Source: Phytoseiulus persimilis (lineage: Eukaryota > Arthropoda > Arachnida > Mesostigmata > Phytoseiidae). From it: a stretch of DNA of 64,000 nt. This document shows, piece by piece, positions 49,438 through 60,673 of this stretch; position 1 is the first letter of the stretch, and each line of letters begins with the position of its first letter. The notes below the pieces were generated by a model. It had not been told where the DNA came from, searched no databases, and saw only the letters and a list, made by a program, of their open reading frames with translations. The stretch is from assembly GCA_037576195.1 (NCBI GenBank), contig CM075102.1:496001-560000 (forward strand), given 5' to 3'. A program made the translations under genes and the position numbers.

Positions 49438-49754
49438 TCATGTCAGGCGGAAGGTCCATCTCAATAAAAGGCTACAACAAAACGAATCGGGGACTACAAG
49501 TCGTCTATTCAACAGCCCTGGAGCAGCGTCAGTAAGGTATCGCAGAAAATGTCGTGTCTCAGTGCATTTGGGTGGAGCGCGATGACTGTCCGTCGGAGCT
49601 CGCGGGTCGAGCAGGCACACTCGAGCACATTCCTCCAGAACACTTTCTCTCGGCAGTGTTGTCATCAACAGGCGGTTCGGTACAGCGTGGAAGCCCTCCG
49701 CAATGCGGCACAACGACCCATACCGTCTTCGAACAGCATCTTCGGAACGAACGT
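49438..49754 (-). CDS. Possible PAN/apple-like exon
   Basis: After an AG at 49755 (CCGTGGCCAG) the minus-strand frame reads about 105 codons. Residues around 18-50 follow the first half of a PAN/apple domain: Cys, then GFHAVPNRLLMTTLP, then ESVLEECARVCL, where the EC.x.xC.L pattern is typical. A second Cys and an aromatic pair (KC...HFLRY) follow at about the usual distance. The remaining half of the domain is not convincing, and the frame is antisense to a 175-codon plus-strand frame. PAN domains mediate binding in secreted and cuticle proteins. The call rests on one half-domain match. Confidence 0.3.
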
Positions 49755-50368
49755 CTGGCCACGGTCACTACAGGGACGCGACGAGCCCGAAGCCCCAAGT
49801 GAAAACCGCCCTGAATTGCGACCTTCGGGTCAAACAGGTCCAACCGGAGAACTCGTATCGCACAGAGCGAGCGAATACGTCAGTCGGACGAGCTCGAAAC
49901 GACGGCCAGATAGGCCGTCGCGACTCTCAGTGGTTCTCGGGAGCAGCTCCGCTCCCTCCCTCCCTCCGTCACTCACTCACTCTCGCTCGCTCGCACCCAC
50001 CTACAAAATGATTGGCTTCCGAGTCGAGCTTTGCATGATTTACCAAGTGCCGTCATCGAACTCGTCGAATGCCTAGGAAAACTCACCGATTTGCGGGACG
50101 TCGTACTCGTGTGCGCCGCGAGGCGCCCGGACACCTGTTGTAGGGATCTGTGGGTTCGAATGCTCTTTTTCCGACCCGGTATGATGAGAAGCTCTCTTAG
50201 TTGCTTTGGAGGATCCTGCCAGAATCGTTGGCGATTGAGCGGCGAACTCTACCGGAAGGCCGAACTGACGTAGAAAAGCTTGAGTTGCCACGGAAAACCC
50301 CGTGGGCCACCAGAAAGGTACTTTGCGCGAAACACCGGCACTGGGACGATTACGCGCAGAGAAACCAC

Positions 50369-50528
50369 CAGGAATCAGGTGGCCTTCTTCAATTATTTCG
50401 TCAGCCTTGCCCCCTTTGATTCGGTTCGCTGCCACCGAGTGCATGAGGCTTAGAAAAATGACTAGCAGCAAGCAGAACTTCTCTATCGACGAGAGTTTCC
50501 TGGGTCTCGCTGTTTTTGAAGTCTGCAT
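50369..50528 (-). CDS. Signal-peptide exon of a secreted protein
   Basis: The frame begins at ATG (context CTTCACCATGC). It has a basic N-region and then a hydrophobic core (FCLLLVIFLSLM), ending at HSVAA, a typical signal peptidase site, at about residue 35. A donor GTGGTT at 50368 leaves phase 1, which fits the exon starting at 49754 (phase 1), so this may be the first exon of the PAN-like gene. It could instead be the first exon of jeb, which lacks its N-terminus and is on the same strand 7 kb downstream. Neither link is proven. Confidence 0.35.
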
Positions 50529-53110
50529 GGTGAAGTTTTGAGAACAGGACGTCGATCAGGACGCAAGTGAAAGCTACGAGGAATGGTGTTCTCCGGATAC
50601 TCGACGGACTGGCTCACAGGTCAATAGTTGGCTGATTGTCTGACTGGCTGCGTGGTTGGCTGAATAACTCCGGGGCAACGAACCAAACAGGACGTCTCAA
50701 GAACGACCCATCCTTAGTTAGGGTCTCCTGGTGATGTTGTCGTTGAGGCTCACGTTGTCAGACAGCGCCTGGCGATCAGTGGAACGCCGCCGCTGGATCG
50801 TTTTCGAAAACGACGACGACCACAACCACCACCACCACTCGACGTGAATTCGCCTGGAGACACTTGTTAGTCCTGCCTAATCTCTTGCTGCTGCTGCCGC
50901 GGCTGCCGTTGCGGCGGTTGATGCTGCTGTTGCTGCTGGTGATCGCGGCAGGACGTACTTCAGGCAGGCAGGCAGACAGACATGCAGGCAGGCACGCAGG
51001 CAGGCAGGTAGGCGGAATAGATGGAACACACACGAGGAGACACACTTGACGTCAGTTTTCTTCGGAATTCGGTTGGTGGTTCAGCACCGTGTCATGTTGG
51101 GCTGTGTGCTCCTTGCGATTCTGAGGGTGGTTGGCTGGTTGTTTCGTCGGTTAAAGCTAAATGTACGGACCCTACTCCAACGAGTTCGTCGTTGTAGCCC
51201 GCTCTGCCGTGGCTGTAACTCTCGGCTTCCCGTATGACGTCAATGCCTTCTTTCGCTCCACGCTCTCCCCTCCGAGTACCTCCATGCCTAACTGCAGCCC
51301 AGAACAGCCCCTACGCTCAGACGAACCCCTCACTTATCCCTTTCCCAAAGCTTACGGCCGGTCGACCGATAGACCGACCGACCGATGCAGATAGTCCTGT
51401 TATTTGAATGGTCTTATTCAACAACACACATCGGGATGACCTGTCATTCGACTGGACTCGTTGAAGAAGCGCCGTTGCGAACGAACGAACAGATCTTTCC
51501 CGGACCCGTTGGCAGCTCATCGCATTGCTAGTGTCAACAGGGCCTCTGCCGCCTTATGGACTGTGTGACAATCTGAAACAGATCTCCTCCGAGAGATCGG
51601 TGCGATGGCCGGGAAAACCGAACGATAGAACCGCGCTCAGATTCGCGTTCCTGCCCGTAGATCCTGATAGACACGTAGAGGATGACCTCTGCCAGGAATT
51701 GGAATCAAGGTCCCTCCGTCGCCGTTCGGAGATTCGACCCCATCGCGCGATTCCCTCGTGGAAAACCCCTCTCTGAAGGACTAGAATACCGGATTGAGGT
51801 TTCGCATTCCTTCCGTCAGGCGCTCGAGAATCATCTTTCTCCCGATCTCGCCCGGGGAGGATCCGAATGCGAGAGGATCCCGCATTCGGATCCGGGAGCG
51901 AAGGAACCTAGCGCAGGTCTCGCTGTCTAATCCCTCCAAGGGTTCGTCGAATATTCCTCCCGTTGCGTTTGTTTGCGACGCTGTTCAATAGCGAGCAGCG
52001 CGGAACTATCAATAGAATCGACAAAGGAGTACAGGCCGTCTTTTCTTGTTACTGACAATAAGATGCAGGAGCTGCTCTGCGCCAGATCAGCGCCCGAGTA
52101 TCCTACCAAGCTTCCATGTGTCTCCTCGAGTCAACTAATTATGGCTTCGCTCGATTCCCCCGTGAGCTGACGGAGGCGTGCTTTGTACGGAGCTATCGCT
52201 CTCAACGTCGACCGCTGTGATTGCTAGTTTTCGTTTTGTTCGCGTAAGTGACCATAGGCGAATCCATGGGGCTGATATGTCCCACGCATCGTGTTTGCTG
52301 GCGATTGTCGCGTTATTTCCGCCTGGAACGAACGCACCCTGTTTCATGATGCCGGCTTGGCCTCTCTCATCCGGAAGCATGCAGGGGATCGAGCTCCATC
52401 CGCGAGGATCGCCCCAACGCTTTCGGAGGTCTGCTCTTTCGTGGACGCGTGAGCCGACGCTCCCTTGTGGATGGCATAGCGCCTTCAACAATTCGCAGAG
52501 GAAATGGAATCCGCTAAATGCCGCACTTTAACTGCGGGTAACGAACAGCAACGTTCTCCTGCGGAGATTCCAATCCTTACGTGCTGTCAGATTCTGACTC
52601 GTCTACCCATACCGATCATATGATATGTGGAACCAGTGAGAGCCGCTCAGACACGGAGCTCCGTCAGATTATCTGAGCGCGGCAACCCATTGATCACGGA
52701 AATCATCAGACCCCGTCTTGAGAAATTTCTCAGATTGCACGTTCCACCAGCGGAACTCTCGACCACCGTGGTGTCATATGGTGGAAGATTACTGTCATCA
52801 GCAATCATCGGCTCAGATTTGACCTGAAAATATCGGAATGTTCTTCGAGAACACCATCCTTTGTAATAAAAGAGTTCCTTAATTCAGGGCACGAATGGCT
52901 GTCTCGTCCACAGCCTCCTCCTTTTTCCTGATTATTGCAAACTTCTCTCTCCCGGAGCTCAAGAGTAAGGTAATGTCTGCGGGAAGTCGACCCAGCGGAA
53001 GAAACGTCGCAACCCACCGCGCGCCCCAGTTCTAGAAACTTGAAACTAAAGCTTCGAAGTTCAGGCATTATCCATTACCTCTCTGGAACGATCTTTTAGG
53101 CTCTCGTAGA
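50529..53110. other. No confident gene; simple repeats
   Basis: CCA triplets (about 50818-50840), CTG/CGG triplets (about 50886-50940) and a GGCA-type repeat (about 50965-51010) make a low-complexity block. Plus- and minus-strand frames at 52135-52531 are open together without motif. I see nothing else between 51.1 and 53.1 kb. Confidence 0.4.
50801..51012. repeat. Triplet and GGCA tandem repeats
   Basis: Three simple-sequence patches follow one another: ACC/GAC triplets, CTG triplets with CGG, and AGGCAGGC tetranucleotides. Together they create Leu-rich, Thr-rich and Arg/Gln-rich readings on the two strands that should not be taken as genes. Confidence 0.8.
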
Positions 53111-53523
53111 GGTCAGATCGATCCTCGAACCAACTCAATAAACGTCGAAAAGTATGGTCAGATCGACCCCGGAATCACTTCCATAGATTGTAGTATCGTG
53201 CTGGAGCTGTGGCATGGTGTGCATGACGCATGTTTCTCCCTGACCCCGGCGAAAAAAAACCCAAAAGTATGGTCAGATCAACTCTGGACTCTGATCCTCA
53301 GACTCAAAAATGACCCTCAGATTTTGAAATGACCAAAGGACCCTCCTGGGGGCCCATGGTAAAATCGACCATGGGCCCCCAGGAATATGGTCAGATCGAA
53401 CTCGGAATCACTTCCCAAGACCGGGAAAAGTGTGGTCAGATTTGCTCCGAAATATCTTCCCTAGATTATGAAGAGCAGGGTCAGATCGATTCAAGAATGG
53501 CCTCCACGGTCCAGAAGGAGGGC
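53111..53523. repeat. 45-bp-period minisatellite (GGTCAGATCGA units)
   Basis: Copies beginning GGTCAGATC start at 53111, 53156, 53271, 53389, 53434 and 53479. Adjacent complete copies are exactly 45 bp apart. The unit reads roughly GGTCAGATCGA..CCGGAATC followed by ACTTCC..AGA.TG.GAAAAGTAT. Because 45 is a multiple of three, copies share a reading frame, giving a 15-residue unit of the type GQID..ITS.D.EK. The 115- and 118-bp gaps hold a degenerate copy and an inserted hairpin, and the first gap shifts the frame by one. It is therefore more likely a minisatellite than a coding repeat. Confidence 0.85.
53345..53383. repeat. Perfect 16-bp-arm hairpin
   Basis: CCTGGGGGCCCATGGT at 53345-53360 and its exact reverse complement at 53368-53383 flank a 7-base loop, AAAATCG. 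It is GC-rich and would form a very stable stem in single-stranded DNA or RNA. It lies inside the minisatellite, in the longer spacing between copies. Confidence 0.95.
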
Positions 53524-54174
53524 CACACAAAGTGACAGATTGACAGACAGACAAACTGACAGACGAAGCGGATTGTACATAAATAGTAAGGAATCATCCT
53601 CCGTCAATCCTTGGATTTATGGGTAGATGAATGGATAGATTGATGAATTACGCATTATTGCCATGAGAACCGATGAACCATCAGCGACCCACTTATCCAT
53701 CATCCTTGTTGGATAGATGGGAGGTATGGAATGATGGAGGCCTGAACTTTCGAGCTCTATTCATGACATATGTGAACATGTATTATCACGCCCCCGAAAC
53801 GGTTCTGTTCTCTCCGTTTGACGATTCGAGGGAGCTGAGCAAAGTCGGAATTCCATGTACGGATTCTCCGGAGTCCAGCTCGAACATCGACCCTGATCCT
53901 TGGTTCAAATCAACGAAAACTGGGTAATAGGACATTCAGAAGCGTGTCATGCTCGAGCGATCAGCCGTAAGATAGTTTCGAGGCAGAGCCTGTGGAGCTC
54001 TCCGGTCGGCGTGACTTAGTCGGAGATCCGAATGTGCCGACGCAAAGCTCTTCCCAAGCCCCGGGGTCCGGAATCCAAGACTGTATGCGAGGCGACGTGA
54101 CGCTATCATTCTATTTCAGACAATGCGATTTATTCCTGTTCGGAATCCGAGAAGCGCTCAACAGTCCGGGCAGC
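53524..54174. other. No confident gene; short GACA and GGATAGAT repeats
   Basis: Imperfect GACAGACAGACA and GGATAGATTGATG words at 53535-53720 continue the low-complexity block. A plus-strand frame at about 53985-54255 is open after a possible acceptor but has no motif, and it runs against the minus-strand gene model at 54175. Confidence 0.4.
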
Positions 54175-55243
54175 TTAACGCCCGATGGGAGCGAAGCGGA
54201 CTTTTGCATCGTCCCTGAGGTCACGATTAGACCGAGCAAGATGTCCAAACTTTGAACGAAAGAAGCTCCGGGGCTGCTCGTGCATCGCTCCTCGGTCCGC
54301 TAGAACGTTATCTCTAGAGCCCGTTCGCTCATGCAACATGCATGAAAGGCATAATGATGCATACTTCGGGGATTGATCGCCCAGCATAGGAGCGGGCTGA
54401 GCCCTGGCAAAAGTAAAATCGTCGATAGGGTTCACGGAGTAATTTTCGGGTACATCATTGAGCTACCCGGGGCCTGAGTTTATCCGTTCACAGCAAACAT
54501 GGAACGGAAGTGCTGGATCTCGCATAAAGACCGGAGCGGGTACACTCCGGGAGTGCTGTTCACAAATGTTCTGGAGAGTCGAAAGCCCGAATTCGGCACT
54601 CGAGCCAGCACTCTCACCGACAACAGTTCCACAGCGCCCCGGTCCGCTCTGATATCGATGTTTGGTCAAGTCAAGAAGTGACTCCAAGTTCTCATTCGGA
54701 TAGCTTGACTCACCGGAGGTTTCGGTATCTCCCAAACTGAAATTTAACGTTAAGCAGGTCGTGGGTATTTTGAAGTCGAAAAAAGCTTTACATCAGAGTG
54801 GTTGAACCGCTGCTGAGGAAACCATCTCCGAGTGAAGATACATTGTAGCATTCATCCAGGCTAACAGCACCCGCCCATCGCAGGCGATCTCGGAACTGGA
54901 GAAGAATCTCGCTCTGGTCGAGAATCCGTGTTGACCGAAAATGCGATTTGCTTCTTGGCGACGGTCCGAACTCCGACGAGTTCGGATGAATCTCGCGAAA
55001 ACCCGCCGGAAGCGAATCGTCGGAAAATGCCTGCGCATTTTGCCCTTCGAAGTTTGACGGCCGTTGTCGAACGGGCGTTTCTCGTGGTGAACTACACCTC
55101 AAAGGATCGGCGACAACTTCGGTTGATAGAAACTCAACGTTGGAAATGCATGAAATTCGATCTTGAGCACAACTCTCGTTTTTTTCATTCATTCTTGCAT
55201 GCGTGTCCTCTACCTCCTCGCAGCATGATCGTACGAGGTCTAG
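54175..55243 (-). CDS. Unrecognised three-exon gene model
   Basis: Three minus-strand exons join with kept phase: 55243-54792, 54736-54467 and 54403-54175 (TAA/TGA-type stop). Introns are 55 and 63 bp, with donors GTAAAG and GTAGCT and acceptors TTTCAG and GCCAG. They give about 316 codons, continuing from an upstream exon. The peptide is Ser-, Asn- and Glu-rich with scattered Cys, including a CCEE near the start and a VCCER in the second exon. The VCC ending recalls CLIP-type disulphide modules, but the spacing does not clearly fit. No family is recognised. The frames alone are within chance length, so support comes from the two matching splice joins. Confidence 0.4.
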
Positions 55244-55555
55244 CTGTCACTTAGCTCCCGTTTGTTTATTCCTCGGCTGGAATTTCCACTCTCGGCGCGC
55301 CGACGTGCTGCAGCCCGTGAGGCTCACTAGAAACACACAGATCGCCCGAAGAAGACTTGTTCCCGAACACAGAAAAATGTGGTCGGACTCATGGTACGGC
55401 CAAGATCGCAGGCTCGAAACATCAAGTGCGGTTTTTTTTCGGTTTCTCCGTGGAAGGGGGCTTCGCTTCGGTAGAAAAATTCGATGTTGGAGCTCTAATC
55501 GATTGGATTTTCTTTTCGGAACTCATCAGAGGAGCGCCTCGATCCTGCTAAGTTG

Positions 55556-56148
55556 TCAAACTTCTCGTTTGGACCGTGTTAATATTTCAAGAGGCGAGCG
55601 TCGCCACGTAGAGACGTACTTGAGGACAATCGAATCGGCTCGAGGAATGTCCCCGGGAGAAAGAGACTCACTCATGCCCCGAATCAGCTCTGATCCAGCT
55701 TGAAATACATCCCTGGGAACGTCGAGGACTGAGCCAGTGGATCCTACACGCGCTCGCTCCGTCTGCTGGTGCACAATGAGCTCGGGATGAGACCACTTGG
55801 GGAGAATTGCTGCAATTTTTTTGCGAACTCTCTGGAGTTCAAGCAGGAGCTCCCTCCCGAGCTGGGAAGGGTCGATGGCGATGACAGCGGTATTTCGGAA
55901 ACGTTTTCGACTGCTCGGGACGCCGGTGATTCAGCAGAAGCGACCGAGGACAGCTGCGAGGGATGCATGAGCTCATCTGGTTCAGAGTCCGGGAGAGGGC
56001 CTAGCAGAAGAGTTGTTCCATCCGGGAAAGTCTTTTTCTGGACTGATTTTGGAGACTGCCCACGAGCCCGATCCCTCGAGTCCGAATACCGCGGGCCCGA
56101 ATGAGACTCCGCCCAGCACAGGCTAAGTGAGCTTTTGTGCGGGGCCAT
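55556..56148 (-). CDS. Possible first exons of the 54-55 kb gene
   Basis: A minus-strand frame from ATG at 56148 (MAPHKSSLSL) runs 134 codons, Ser/Pro-rich with acidic patches. A second frame (55774-55556) begins over its end and reads as an Asp/Ser/Arg-rich peptide. A join between them through a donor GTTCGC near 55831 and an acceptor CCCAG near 55730 would keep phase, but the donor is weak. The plus strand is also open for 111 codons over the same bases. If real, these are the N-terminal exons of the unrecognised gene that follows at 55243. Confidence 0.3.
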
Positions 56149-56957
56149 GTTGCTTTCGCTCGGAGTTGCCCGGTTACATAATCTTGGCCTCGTTCAAAGC
56201 ATGAGTCGACATCCTCTCTCTGAACGGAGAAGCGTTCGGAGAGTATCGCTGTGACATCGCCCTCCTGAGCAAATGTAACCGAGCTCGAGCCATTCTACCC
56301 AGGGAACGCTTCGGGGGAGCGACGAATGGAGCCAATTGCTTCAATAGCCATTAACTTTAAATGAAGAATCAGTGATTATCTCCACGAAAACCGATGAAAT
56401 CGGCACCAGAGTTGCCAGATTAGAGCACAATTCTCACACCGAATTCGTGACCGGTACGGTTCGAGGAACGCTGGGCAGACGTCTCCGTTTTCGCTCTCAG
56501 GACTCAGTCATTATTCGAGTCACCTGAGAGAGTCCCAAAGAGCGAGAGGAAATGAGCAATTGACAATCAAACTAAGCGATGTGTCAGGGTCATGAGCAGT
56601 GCTCATGTTTGCGTGCCACCTCCGAGATGGCGGAACTCTTGAAGATGTACTCTGCTGCCAGCGAAGTGCTCAACAAACCAATAACATATCCGACAACTTC
56701 ATTATAGCAGTAGAGCACATACGCGTTCATCAACGTAATCCAAGCAGTTGCGCTATTGTCACGTGAATGACTCTTGAGCTCAGTTCGCAGTGGAAAGGAG
56801 CTCAACAAGTGACGGCAGGGTCAACATTGCTCCGATGCTGATCTTGAATTCGTTCTCTTCAACAACATGCTCCTGCTCCTGACCTGAGTGGACCGCGTTT
56901 ATAGAAGCTTCAAGAGGCGAGTTCGCGTGGATTTTCCACGGCTGAAATCCTTTGCTT
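56149..56957. other. No confident gene
   Basis: A minus-strand frame at 56780-57112 overlaps the last exon of the next model in another phase and could be an alternative 3' exon. It has no motif. 56590-56808 minus is short and partly hydrophobic. Nothing else is seen. Confidence 0.4.
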
Positions 56958-58059
56958 TCAGGATCGGGAACGCGGACGTGAACCGATTGCCTCTGGCGCG
57001 AACAGCTGGAAGTTTCGAATCTTGCGTCGCTTGACATCAAGCGCCGAATTCGAGCCGTTGCTCTGAAGACGGAGGAAAGCGGAGCACATGCAGAATTCCG
57101 CGGAACATTCACAGCGGCGCCGAGCCAATCGGCGGTGATGTGCCGGAGCTCACGGACTGTACTGTGCGCGGAACGCGAAACGGCACGAAGAAATCGTTCG
57201 AATCGACTGATCGCGGTTTCGGGTCACTTCGAGAGCTGGCTCGCAAAGCCGTCTCATTGGGGCATTCGCTGCCAGGTGTGAGGAGGATCGTAACATTCCG
57301 TCGGGCCCCACCATGAAAAGGAAACGCCAGCTCGAATGAATACAGAATACCGAGCGAATCCAGCCGTAGCGCGCTTAACATTCTGAGCAGCGTGCGGTCG
57401 AACGGTTCCTCCGCGTCTCCTCGGCCGAGAATCCTAACGGAGGGCCGAGAACTTGTCCGATCGCCCGAAGCGGCGTCTGTACTTGCCTGCGTTGAGCCAT
57501 GGAGTGAATTTTCGTCGGAGGCCCGCAGTTCCACCTCGAACAGATATAACCCCAGACATTTGTTTATGTAACTTCGTCGTAGAAAGTCCGCCCGTGCGTT
57601 TGCCGGGCATACTTCGCTCCTTAGTATGCCGCGCAATCGTTTCGAACCAGAGACTGCATTGCAGATGCTCTGCGTGTCCCCGAAAATCGAGCGTCCGCCG
57701 AAATCACGAGTCCAAGGGCCAGCAGAGGGAGAAATCGCGCTCCGGATTGGTTCCGGATGTTCCAGTGATCCGGATTTCGGCTCCGGAGCGCTCGGTGGCT
57801 CCTGAGGGCACGTGCGCATCGGACCCGAATGAGCACCACCTCGAAGGAATTCAGTATTCGTGCGGCAAGAACGTATACCGGCGGGCGACTTGGCGGTGAA
57901 GCTATTTGAAAACTTCCCGGCAAGTGTATTTAGAGGAGAATGAAAAGGCGGCCGGTAACCAGGGAACTTCGAACGGGTCAGCCGCGGAGCCCGAGCTTCA
58001 GAACAGGAATGTTGGGCGCGCTGGGAGAGGACGGTGCGAAGACAACCTCTCGAAAGCAA
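56958..58059 (-). CDS. Unrecognised long frame with short 3' exon
   Basis: A 302-codon open stretch (58059-57153), longer than chance, meets a good donor (GTGAGC at 57152). It joins in phase 0, across a 90-bp intron ending TCTTCAG, to an exon at 57062-56958 of 34 codons and a TGA. The true 5' end is unclear: the first in-frame codon is TTG, and an in-frame ATG lies about 80 codons in. The first third is Pro/Ser/Arg-rich. The middle reads KCLGLYLFEVELRA and TLLRMLSALRLDSLGILYSF. The tail is basic (DVKRRKIRNF). No signal peptide is visible in this frame and no domain is recognised. Confidence 0.45.
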
Positions 58060-60673
58060 TCACTGCCTCGATTTCTCCGGTAGCATTCCATTGGTGTGCG
58101 TGACGAATCAGTTTCCGTCGTGCTCATCGAGAGAGATTGCACGAGACCAAAGCCGGATTCGAGAGGATGGGGACGCACTCGGCTTTCGAGGTTTTTCCGG
58201 GAACGATGGCCGCGCCCTGGATGAGCGGGAGTCGTGGCTCGTCTGAGTCGTAATTGAACGAGACGCGCGATGATCACCGAAAGCCTGCTCCAGCTTTGAA
58301 CTCTTCGACTTTCGCCCATATCCCCCGATCGGCTGCTGATTGGATCTGGGGCACCGAAGAAATCTTCATAGTTCTTAGCACTGAGCTACGAAACAGGAAC
58401 AGGCCAAGCCAAGAACTCGAAGCCCAGGATTCCACCGCGGGGTGTGGCACTGAGCACGCAGGAGATCGAGCGAATTCGGAGAACTAGCTGGGCATCGGTC
58501 GGAACCGATCCGCTGAAAGGGACCCAAGGAAAGCTGACATGGAGCTTGTTGTAATGGGGACCGACGCGAGGAAAATGGCTCATCCGACACCGTTTCGAAG
58601 GTGCGAGGAACTCGTGGACCATGGCTAGTTGGCCTCCGTCTACGGAAGTGTGGGGGATGGATGGACAGGTCGATTGAGATGAGAACGTGGATCGACATTA
58701 TCGGCGTCCGCCACGATCGTTGTCGAATTATTTCCCTTTTGAAGGTTCCGAGAACAGAAAAAAACCTGCGTTTCTCGATGAATTTAGGATAGATGAAAAT
58801 CAAATTTCTTCCGCAAACTCGACATTTTCGGGCGCTGCGAAACGCTCGAGCCAGACTGTCGTCGGCTCGGACGATAGGAATAGCACGGAAACTTATGAAA
58901 GGTTCGACCTTAATGTGCGTTGGCCGGAACAAGATTTAGGGAGAGACTAATGGCTGTAATATGGCTCGACGATTTCCATCGCGGCTGCTGCCAGGTCTAT
59001 ATTTGGACATGGCGGAAACTTCATCGTTCTATCGAAAATAAGCCAACGCGTCCTCCACTGAAGGCAGCTAAAGATGGCAGCGATTGAGTTGGAGCGGAGC
59101 GATAGTTCGTCGATTCCCGAGACGTTCCCCCCTGTCGACACCGAGCATGTGAGAGAGCTTTCACAAAAGGCTATCACCGGCTTTCAATGAGCAGCACCTC
59201 GAGAATTTTTCGCGAAAGCTTCGATTCATTCTCCGTGCTCGTCGGATCCCATTGTGGTTAGTTTTCGAGAGCCTGCACAAACTGAGGAACGGAAATTGGA
59301 TTGGGCACTTCCGAATCAATAGCCCCCTGCTGGAATTCGGTTTGCGTTGAGAGCGTTTTCAGTTTCGTCGGGGATCAGCCCCGAGACTCGCGACTAGTTC
59401 GTGTTCGCGTGTATAGAGTTAGATGTTCAGCTCTGCGGACAGATTAGGATTCGCTCCAAAGCTATTATAAAGCTCTTTGTGGAGTTCAGCGTGCGTTTCC
59501 CGCGGCGCGGGAGTCCCGGATGGAGGTTCGGAACGGCTGCGAAGAACACGGCGACTGAACTTTCTCTGTGGAGATAGGTCGCCCGAAGGACGTGGGCCAG
59601 CGCTTGAACACTTTGGGCATTAGGACTAATGGAGGAAGAGGAGATCCGGCGGGATGATCCAATTGATCGTTCCGAGGGTCGATCGCGCGTTACAGAGGAA
59701 GTTAGTTCGCTGAACCCGCTTGAGGTGATGTTGCCGTGAAAATATTCCGACTCCGTCGTCGATGTTTATATGACCAGACTTCTGTTCTCTGTTCCGTTGC
59801 CGGTCAGCCGGGAGGCTGGTCCTCCTAGACCCCAATTCAGGACCCCAGTTGAAGTCCATGAGCGTTCCCATCCGCGGAGGGCGAACAGGCTCTTCGGACA
59901 CCTGTCGATCACAGTTCATGCGGGAGGGGTCACCGATGGACCCTCTCCGATCTGGAGATAGGCGAGACAACCGATACTCTCAACAAGCGGCGAAACCGTT
60001 CTCTACCCAGGGCGCGAAACCTTGTGACTGAAGCGTCTTTGGTCACTTTTCCAGACACCAGCGAACACGAAGGTCACTCTTGCTTCACAATCAGATGTAA
60101 TACCGTTGACACCTGAGCGTTCGAGCACCGATCGTCGACAGTCCGGGAGGAGTTTTGGTGAGTTCCGGAACGCGTTAATTCCTTCTAGCCGATCCCGCTT
60201 GAATCTGTTCCGTCTCGACAATCATCAAGACGTAGATCGCACCGAATTTTCTCTCCTGAATTCTCTAGAGTTTGAATGTTCGTCAAGATTTCGCTTGATT
60301 TTCAAGGAACTTGGAGGCAGTGCGCCCAGCCGCTCGAACGGCAGTCTTCCATAACTTCCGTCTGACTCTCATCCAGGTTCTCGAGGGACGAAACGCCCAG
60401 TTCCCTTCTAAGCTGACATTCATTGTCTTCCTCTCAGTTCGCTCCAAGTGGCAAAACGTTGCTGTCTCTCCGTACTCGTATCCAGCACAATTTCTTGTTA
60501 AGGCTCCTTCATTGCGCCGATCCCGCACCCAACTGCTGCTCAGGGGTGAAACAAAGAAGTTCCAGCCTGTTCGGGGGCTCAGAGCATTGGGAAATCGCCG
60601 CTCCTCTCTTGGAGACGGTCTATTCGCAGCTTCAGGGATTTTCTGAAGGAATGGAATTACTTTCTCATGACGT
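58060..60673. other. No confident gene; possible upstream exons of the MAM-like gene
   Basis: Plus-strand frames at 58254-58487 and 58687-58950 face a 185-codon minus-strand frame. None has a motif. At about 60453-60545, after a strong acceptor (CTTCCTCTCAG at 60438), the plus strand reads RSKWQNVAVSPYSYPAQFLV. That would fit the W..V.V....FL.A part of a MAM domain, and could be an exon of a first MAM repeat. The same bases are open in two other phases, so this is only a suggestion. Confidence 0.35.

Noticed and set aside
49549-50076. 175-codon plus-strand open frame
   Set aside because: Within chance length, Ser/Pro/Arg-rich because of simple CCCT/CACT repeats near 49960, and antisense to the PAN-like and signal-peptide exons.
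57621-57760. Signal-peptide-like stretch (FLPLLALGLVISADA) on the minus strand in a second phase
   Set aside because: It lies inside the longer 302-codon frame in another phase, and has no upstream ATG close by or joined exon.
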